From Ruminococcaceae bacterium UBA1236 (GTDB lineage: Bacteria > Bacillota > Clostridia > Oscillospirales > Acutalibacteraceae), in contig DBWO01000001.1 in NCBI GenBank assembly GCA_002309055.1, positions 1 through 11,787 of the forward strand: a DNA stretch of 11,787 nt, given 5' to 3'. The position numbers were made by a program, and so were the translations under genes. Position 1 is the first letter of the stretch, and every line of letters begins with the position of its first letter. Below the pieces are notes generated by a model, which saw only the letters and a list, made by a program, of their open reading frames with translations, was not told where the DNA came from and searched no databases. Shown in pieces: positions 6,588 through 11,787 of the stretch.

Positions 6588-7508
6588 ATGCCGTATGCAA
6601 TTATTGGTATTCTTTTATTACTTTTTATCATCCTTATCGTTTCAAACATCAAGGTTGTTCCGCAGTCAAAGGCGTTCGTGCTTGAAAGACTCGGCGCTTA
6701 CAGCACCACGTGGGACACCGGCCTTCACGTGAAGGTCCCCTTCATTGACAGAATCGCGAAGCAGGTTTCGCTCAAGGAGCAGGTTGTGGACTTCCCGCCC
6801 CAGCCCGTTATAACAAAAGATAACGTTACCATGCAGATAGACACCATCGTTTTCTTCCAGATTACGGACCCGAAGCTTTACGCATACGGCGTTGAGAGAC
6901 CCATTATGGCTATTGAAAACCTCACCGCCACCACCCTGCGTAACATCATAGGCGAGCTTGAGCTTGACCACACACTCACCTCGCGTGACACCATCAATGC
7001 CAAAATCAGGGGCATCCTTGACGAAGCGACCGACCCCTGGGGCATCAAGGTTAACCGTGTTGAGCTTAAAAACATCCTTCCGCCCAAAGAGATTCAGGAC
7101 GCGATGGAGAAGCAGATGAAGGCAGAGCGCCAGCGCAGAGAGGCAATCCTTACCGCAGAAGGCCAGAAAGAAAGCCAGATTCTTGTGGCGCAGGGCCATA
7201 AGGAGAGCCAGATTCTTCAGGCGCAGGCCGACAAGGAAGCCGCGATTCTCGCCGCAGAGGCAGAGAAGGAGAGCAGAATCCGCAAGTCCGAAGGTGAGGC
7301 GCAGGCCATCATCAGAGTGGGCGAAGCGAGAGCTCAGGCAATCAACCTCATCAACGAAGCCAACCCCGGCGAGGGCTACCTCACAATGAAGAAGCTCGAG
7401 TCCTTCGAGAAGGCGGCCGACGGCAAAGGCACCAAGATTATTATCCCCAGTGACATTCAGGGCATAGCAGGCCTTGTCGCGGGAGCAAAGGAAATCATAA
7501 AAGACTGA
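6588..7508 (+). CDS. SPFH/Band 7 domain protein, paraslipin (QmcA/stomatin-like)
   Basis: A 306-residue protein. An N-terminal membrane anchor (about 4-19) precedes the SPFH domain (about 20-190), with typical VVPQSKAFVLERLGAY, GLHVKVPFID and LRNIIGELELDHTL segments. A long coiled-coil region then carries five 11-residue repeats (residues 190-244), for example AEGQKESQILV, AQGHKESQILQ and AQADKEAAILA, and a short C-terminal domain ends in AGLVAGAKEIIKD. Members oligomerise on the membrane and organise lipid and protein microdomains; QmcA-type proteins are also linked to FtsH control. The adjacent NfeD-like gene is the classic partner. AAAGGAG (6573-6579) lies 8 bases before the ATG. The specific client proteins in this organism cannot be read from sequence. 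Confidence 0.93.
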   Translation: MPYAIIGILLLLFIILIVSNIKVVPQSKAFVLERLGAYSTTWDTGLHVKVPFIDRIAKQVSLKEQVVDFPPQPVITKDNVTMQIDTIVFFQITDPKLYAYGVERPIMAIENLTATTLRNIIGELELDHTLTSRDTINAKIRGILDEATDPWGIKVNRVELKNILPPKEIQDAMEKQMKAERQRREAILTAEGQKESQILVAQGHKESQILQAQADKEAAILAAEAEKESRIRKSEGEAQAIIRVGEARAQAINLINEANPGEGYLTMKKLESFEKAADGKGTKIIIPSDIQGIAGLVAGAKEIIKD

Positions 7509-7515
7509 AATCCGC

Positions 7516-8163
7516 ATGAAATACAATACGCTGATATTTGACCTTGACGGCACGCTCATTGACACGCTTGAGGACCTAAAAAACAGTGTCAATTACGCGC
7601 TGGGCAAAATGGGTTACCCGCCAAGGACGCTTGATGAAATAAGATGCTTTGTGGGCAACGGAGTGGCGCGGCTTGTGAAGCTCTCCGTGCCCGCAGGCAC
7701 AAGCGAAGAGGACACCGGCAAGTGCCTCGCGATTTTCAAAGAGCACTACAAAGCTCATTGCGCGGTTAAAACCGCGCCCTATGATGGAATCATCCCGATG
7801 CTTGACGAAGCAAAGAAAAAGGGCCTGAAAACCGCCGTTGTGACCAACAAGATGGAAGAGGCGGCAGCAGAAATCGTAAAGGGCTTTTTCGGCGAAAGAA
7901 TTGACGTTATAATCGGGCAGAGGGATTCCCTCGCGCCAAAGCCCGCGCCCGACGGAGTGCTCAAAGCGATTGAAACTCTCGGGGCGGAGAAAGCGGACTG
8001 CATCTATATAGGCGATTCCGATGTTGATTGCCTCACGGCAAGAAACTCGGGCCTCCCGGTCATCGGATGCACCTGGGGTTTCCGGGGCAGGGAAGTGCTC
8101 GAAAGAGAGAAAGCGGATTTCATCATAGACACCCCGCGTGAAATATTTGGCTGCATTTGCTGA
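7516..8163 (+). CDS. HAD-family phosphatase, phosphoglycolate phosphatase-like
   Basis: A 215-residue HAD hydrolase with all four motifs: I, FDLDGTLID with nucleophile D9 and D11; II, VVTNK with T110; III, K142 in APKPAPDG; and IV, IGDSDVD with D167 and D171. The cap domain inserted after motif I is helical (C1 type), as in Gph, PpaX and related sugar-phosphate phosphatases. A role in removing 2-phosphoglycolate or another small phosphate ester is likely, but the substrate is not fixed by sequence. It starts 7 bases after the paraslipin stop and has no good ribosome binding site close to the ATG, so it is probably translated by coupling. No terminator separates it from the metK promoter, which begins 6 bases after the stop. 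Confidence 0.88.
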   Translation: MKYNTLIFDLDGTLIDTLEDLKNSVNYALGKMGYPPRTLDEIRCFVGNGVARLVKLSVPAGTSEEDTGKCLAIFKEHYKAHCAVKTAPYDGIIPMLDEAKKKGLKTAVVTNKMEEAAAEIVKGFFGERIDVIIGQRDSLAPKPAPDGVLKAIETLGAEKADCIYIGDSDVDCLTARNSGLPVIGCTWGFRGREVLEREKADFIIDTPREIFGCIC

Positions 8164-8169
8164 TTTTGG

Positions 8170-8198
8170 TTGACAAATCATATGCGGCAATATATAAT
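8170..8198 (+). promoter_or_regulatory. Sigma-A promoter of the metK operon
   Basis: Perfect TTGACA (8170-8175) and perfect TATAAT (8193-8198) with a 17-base spacer. Transcription should start near 8205, about 17 bases before the riboswitch P1 helix. Such a strong promoter fits a gene controlled mainly by premature termination. Confidence 0.93.
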
Positions 8199-8221
8199 AC
8201 ATCAGGTAAAAAGAATAATTA

Positions 8222-8324
8222 CCTTATTTAGAGCGGCTGAGGGACAGGCCCTGTGAAGCCCGGCAACCTGTTTAACTACAAGGTGCTAATTCCTGCGGCG
8301 CTTTATGAGCGCCGGAAGATAAGG
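8222..8324 (+). ncRNA. SAM-I (S-box) riboswitch
   Basis: The S-box aptamer core is readable: GAGGGA then GGCCC, TGAAGCC and GGCAACC, followed by AAGGTGCTAATTCC. P1 pairs CCTTAT (8222-8227) with ATAAGG (8319-8324). P3 uses ACCT (8266-8269) with AGGT (8281-8284). P4 is a perfect 7-bp stem, CGGCGCT (8296-8302) with AGCGCCG (8308-8314). Bound SAM stabilises P1 and lets the downstream terminator form. A candidate antiterminator pairs GGGT (8323-8326), which overlaps the 3' strand of P1, with ACCC (8331-8334) of the terminator. It lies directly ahead of metK, the SAM-producing enzyme, which gives feedback control. Confidence 0.97.
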
Positions 8325-8330
8325 GTTTTC

Positions 8331-8363
8331 ACCCGCTGAGGACCCTCGGCGGGTTTTTGTTTT
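8331..8363 (+). terminator. Riboswitch-controlled intrinsic terminator
   Basis: ACCCGC-T-GAG pairs with CTC-G-GCGGGT in a 10-bp stem (one T-G wobble) with a 4-base GACC loop, followed by TTTTGTTTT. It lies 7 bases after the aptamer and 37 bases before the metK ATG, so it serves as the expression platform and also stops transcripts from the upstream HAD operon. Confidence 0.92.
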
Positions 8364-8400
8364 GAAAACAAATATATTATTCCACGAAAGGTAAAATAAA

Positions 8401-9536
<1,136 letters not shown>

Positions 9537-9537
<1 letters not shown>

Positions 9538-10478
9538 TGAAGCTCAGTCTTGTTGTGCCCTGCTTCAACGAGCAGGGAAACGTGCCCCTCTTTTATGAGG
9601 CGGTCAAAAACGATTTTTCCGCCGCCGGCTTTGACTACGAAATAGTGTTTGTCAACGACGGCAGTAAGGATGATACCGCAGGCGAGCTCAAAAAGCTCCT
9701 TGACGGCGACATCCCCGTTAAAATCGTGAATTTCTCAAGGAATTTCGGCAAGGAATCCGCTATGTACGCGGGCCTCAAAGAGGCGAAGGGCGACTATGTG
9801 ACAATTATTGACGCCGATTTGCAGCAGCGCCCCGCCATCGCTCTTGAGATGGTGAATATGCTTGAAAACGAGCCGGAGTATGACTGCATTGCCGCCTTCC
9901 AGGAATCGAGAAAAGAAAACGGCCTCATGGTCTTCCTCAAAAACGGCTTCTACAAAACAGTCAACAAATTCACCGACACCGAGTTTATGCAGGGCGCGAG
10001 CGATTTCAGAACCTTCCGCCGCCCGATGGTGGATGCCATCCTCGAAATGAAGGAATACTTCAGATTCAGCAAGGGGCTTTTCTCCTGGGTCGGCTTCAAC
10101 ACGAAGTTTGTGCCCTACATTGCCGAGGACAGAGCCACGGGCACTTCAAAATGGAATATCCGCAAGCTTTTCGCATACGCGCTTGAGGGCATAATCTCAT
10201 TCACCACCGCTCCGCTGAGGCTGCCGGTTTACACGGGCATTCTTTCAATTATCGCGGCGTTCATCTACCTCATCGTGAAAATCGTTCTGAGATTCGCCCT
10301 GCACGACCCGATTACGGCTGAGAGCGTTATCATCTTCCTGCTCGTATTCTTCGCGGGAGCTGTGCTTATGAGCTTAGGAGTGATCGGCGAATACCTCGCA
10401 AAAACATATATTCAGACGAAGGACCGTCCGATTTACATAGCAAAAGAAATATTAACGAACGAAAAAGAGGCGCAGTAA
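9537..10478 (+). CDS. Family 2 glycosyltransferase, DPM1/GtrB-like, with two C-terminal membrane helices
   Basis: A 313-residue protein. The N-terminal GT-A domain (about 1-220) has SLVVPCFNEQGNV, FVNDGSKDDT, FSRNFGKESAMYAGL and the metal-binding IDADLQQRP (D92 and D94). Two membrane helices follow at about 229-252 and 262-288, and the end RPIYIAKE is typical of the group. These enzymes move a hexose or related sugar from a nucleotide sugar to undecaprenyl phosphate on the inner face of the membrane, for later use in wall polymers or glycosylation. The sugar is unknown. It overlaps metK by one base (TAATG) and is followed with no gap by the CofE-like gene, so it should share the SAM-responsive transcript. 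No flippase or acceptor transferase gene is visible. Confidence 0.92.
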
Positions 10479-11177
10479 ATGGATAACATCACCGTAAACG
10501 AAAGAAAAGTAAAGGACATAGAGGTTGACGGCAAAACCTACGAGCGTTTTGCGATAAAGACCCACGTTATAACCGACGCGGACGATATTGCAGAGGTTTC
10601 AAAGCAGTACGCCGCCGAGCATATTCAGCCGGGCGACGTGTTTTTCATCACGGAAAAGGCAGTCGGCTGCACGCAGGGCAGAGCCATCCCGATGAAGGAT
10701 ATCCATCCCCGCCCGCTCGCGAAAATGCTTTGCAAATTCGTGCTCAAAACGCCCTACGGCATAGGTCTCGGCATCCCCGAAACGATGGAAATGGCGCTCA
10801 GGGAGTGCGGCACAGCGAGAATTCTTTTCGCGGCTGTTGTTTCCGCTTTCGGCAAGCTTATCGGCAAGAGGGGATGGTTTTACAAAATCGCCGGCGAAAA
10901 GGCAAGATCCATTGACGGCCCGTGCGACTGCACCCTGCCGCCCTACAACGAGTGCGTCTCTCTTTCGCCCCTCAACCCCGACGAAGTGTGCGAAAAGGTT
11001 TCAAAGGAGCTCGGCTGCCCCGTGCTCGTCACCGATATCAACGACCTCGGCGGTGTAATCATGGGCGCCTTCCCTCCCTCCGTTGACAGGGACCTTATGG
11101 CCCGCGTGCTCAAGGATAACCCCCTCGGCCAGTCCCACGAGCAAACCCCGATGGGAATAATAAGAGAAGTGAAATAA
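10479..11177 (+). CDS. CofE-like protein (coenzyme F420-0:L-glutamate ligase family), function unknown here
   Basis: A 232-residue protein resembling the F420_ligase (CofE) fold. Segments that match are HIQPGDVFFITEKAVGCTQG (48-67), YGIGLGIPETMEMAL (93-107), GKRGWFYKIAG (129-139), SIDGP (144-148), LNPDEVCEKV (165-174) and TDINDLGG (185-192). CofE adds glutamates to F420-0 with GTP in archaea and actinobacteria. Most Clostridia are not known to make F420, and no cofC, cofD or cofG/H gene is here, so the clostridial homologues probably ligate something else. The ATG follows the glycosyltransferase stop directly (TAAATG) with GAGG 8 bases upstream, so the gene is firmly in the metK operon. No signal peptide or membrane helix is seen; it should be cytoplasmic. 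The family call is from motif recall and length, not a search. Confidence 0.75.
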   Translation: MDNITVNERKVKDIEVDGKTYERFAIKTHVITDADDIAEVSKQYAAEHIQPGDVFFITEKAVGCTQGRAIPMKDIHPRPLAKMLCKFVLKTPYGIGLGIPETMEMALRECGTARILFAAVVSAFGKLIGKRGWFYKIAGEKARSIDGPCDCTLPPYNECVSLSPLNPDEVCEKVSKELGCPVLVTDINDLGGVIMGAFPPSVDRDLMARVLKDNPLGQSHEQTPMGIIREVK

Positions 11178-11201
11178 AATAAAAATTTGCTGTATTTATC
11201 C

Positions 11202-11234
11202 GTATCGGTTTATTTCCCGGTACAGATGTTTTTT
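11202..11234 (+). terminator. Probable terminator of the metK operon
   Basis: GTATCGG (11202-11208) pairs with CCGGTAC (11217-11223), including one T-G pair, around an 8-base loop. Five bases later comes a run of six T (11229-11234). The stem is modest and the T-run is offset, so efficiency is uncertain. It begins 24 bases after the stop of the CofE-like gene. Confidence 0.5.
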
Positions 11235-11274
11235 ATCATTAAAATCATTTTTACTCGGCTTTTCCAGAATTCCG

Positions 11275-11292
11275 TTATAAAACATTTTATAA
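11275..11292. promoter_or_regulatory. 18-bp palindrome, possible operator
   Basis: TTATAAAA and TTTTATAA flank a central CA, giving perfect 8-bp arms. It lies about 25 bases upstream of the extended -10 box of the following surface protein gene. Because it is AT-rich it could be chance, but a regulator site upstream of the -35 region is plausible. Confidence 0.4.
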
Positions 11293-11317
11293 TATGCCGA
11301 ATATTGAGTCTATTATG

Positions 11318-11326
11318 TGATATAAT
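11318..11326 (+). promoter_or_regulatory. Extended -10 promoter of the leucine-rich-repeat protein gene
   Basis: TGATATAAT holds a perfect TATAAT with the TGn extension. The -35 region at 17 bases upstream is poor, which fits an extended -10 promoter. The leader to the ATG would be about 48 bases. Confidence 0.6.
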
Positions 11327-11381
11327 AATTTTATAAGTTTGATTACGGGCTTTTGGGAAATAAGTTTTGGAGGGTTACATA

Positions 11382-11787
11382 ATGACAAAACCATTGAAAA
11401 AAGCAATTGCCGTTATGCTGTGCGTCATAATGACTCTCGGCATTGCTCCGCTGAGCGGATTTGTGGGGCTTGAGCTGCCCGGATTTTCATCGCTGTTTTC
11501 CGTAAACGCAAAGGCGGAGGGCGACACATACGGCGATTTATCCTATGGAATCAGCAATGACGAAGTGACAATTACCGATTGTGACAAAAATGCAAGCGGA
11601 GAGCTTGTTATTCCGGCTGAAATTTACGGATATCCGGTTACAAGCATAGGCGATTATGCATTTTTAGGTTGCACCGGTCTTACAAGCGTAACTATCCCCG
11701 ACAGTGTCACAAGCATAGGTGATTATGCATTTTACGGTTGCACCGGGCTGACAAGCATAACCATCCCCGACAGTGTCACAAGCATAG
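11382..11787 (+). CDS. Secreted BspA-type leucine-rich-repeat surface protein, 3' end missing
   Basis: The frame is open from ATG 11382 to the window end (135 codons plus one base), with GGAGGG (11369-11374) 7 bases upstream. The product starts with a long signal peptide: a basic n-region (KPLKK), a hydrophobic core (AIAVMLCVIMTLGIA), a PLSGFVGLELPGF segment and a likely cleavage site after A45 (AKA, then EGD). After a short region (GELVIPAEIYGYPVTSIG) come 23-residue LRR_5/BspA repeats of the pattern IPDSVTSIGDYAF-GCTGLTS. Proteins of this type sit on or leave the cell surface and often bind host or matrix molecules in gut and oral bacteria; the ligand here is unknown. Total length and anchoring cannot be judged. 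Confidence 0.92.
   Translation, partial: MTKPLKKAIAVMLCVIMTLGIAPLSGFVGLELPGFSSLFSVNAKAEGDTYGDLSYGISNDEVTITDCDKNASGELVIPAEIYGYPVTSIGDYAFLGCTGLTSVTIPDSVTSIGDYAFYGCTGLTSITIPDSVTSI
11640..11787 (+). repeat. 69-bp tandem DNA repeat coding 23-residue leucine-rich repeats
   Basis: The word ACAAGCATAG recurs at 11640, 11709 and 11778, exactly 69 bases apart, and the sequence between copies is nearly identical (GATTATGCATTTT, GGTTGCACCGG, ATCCCCGACAGTGTCAC). The array continues past the window. Near identity of bases suggests recent expansion or ongoing copy-number change. Confidence 0.92.

Noticed and set aside
6666..7592. Minus-strand open frame of 308 codons opposite the paraslipin gene
   Set aside because: It is antisense to a well-conserved SPFH gene, and its composition (many Leu, Arg and Val from reversed codons) shows no family.
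8222..8324. T-box or other leader type ahead of metK
   Set aside because: The conserved S-box core and P1-P4 pairing fit SAM-I fully, and no T-box specifier or TGGNACC sequence is present.

Overview
The window looks like a chromosomal segment of a gut-type Firmicute of the class Clostridia, most likely Oscillospirales/Ruminococcaceae-like. This rests on strong AGGAGG-type ribosome binding sites, near-consensus sigma-A promoters, a SAM-I (S-box) riboswitch, a paraslipin/NfeD pair, and large secreted MBG/InlB-type and BspA-type repeat proteins. The lineage is inferred from gene content; no rRNA marker is present.

Layout: (1) 1-2234, the 3' part of a large cell-surface protein made of MBG-like and Listeria-Bacteroides-type repeats, ending in an unusual hydrophobic tail and followed by a strong terminator. 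(2) 2290-2640, a non-coding gap between convergent genes. It holds a REP-like hairpin, a spaced inverted repeat and four tandem copies of a 23-bp unit. (3) 5996-2650 on the minus strand, a compact three-gene sugar operon: ROK kinase, GmhA-like SIS isomerase and cytoplasmic family 2 glycosidase. Its promoter -10 box lies on top of the first in-frame ATG, which moves the real start to a downstream TTG. (4) 6049-8163 on the plus strand, NfeD-like membrane protein, SPFH/paraslipin and an HAD phosphatase of the Gph type. (5) 8170-11177, a perfect sigma-A promoter, a SAM-I riboswitch with its terminator, then metK, a DPM1/GtrB-like glycosyltransferase and a CofE-like (F420-0:glutamate ligase family) protein. 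Spacing is so tight that all three should be one SAM-controlled transcript. (6) 11178-11787, a probable terminator, an 18-bp palindrome, an extended -10 promoter, and the start of a secreted BspA-type leucine-rich-repeat protein cut by the window end.

The minus-strand operon reads as cytoplasmic sugar salvage: the glycosidase releases a monosaccharide, the ROK enzyme phosphorylates a sugar, and the isomerase interconverts a sugar phosphate. No transporter or regulator is in view and the substrate is not known. The metK operon is the most curious unit, because it places a polyprenyl-phosphate-type glycosyltransferase and a CofE-fold ligase of unknown function under SAM control. No plainly new defence or mobile system is visible; the non-coding repeats at 2291-2512 and the CofE-like gene are the best candidates for something undescribed.
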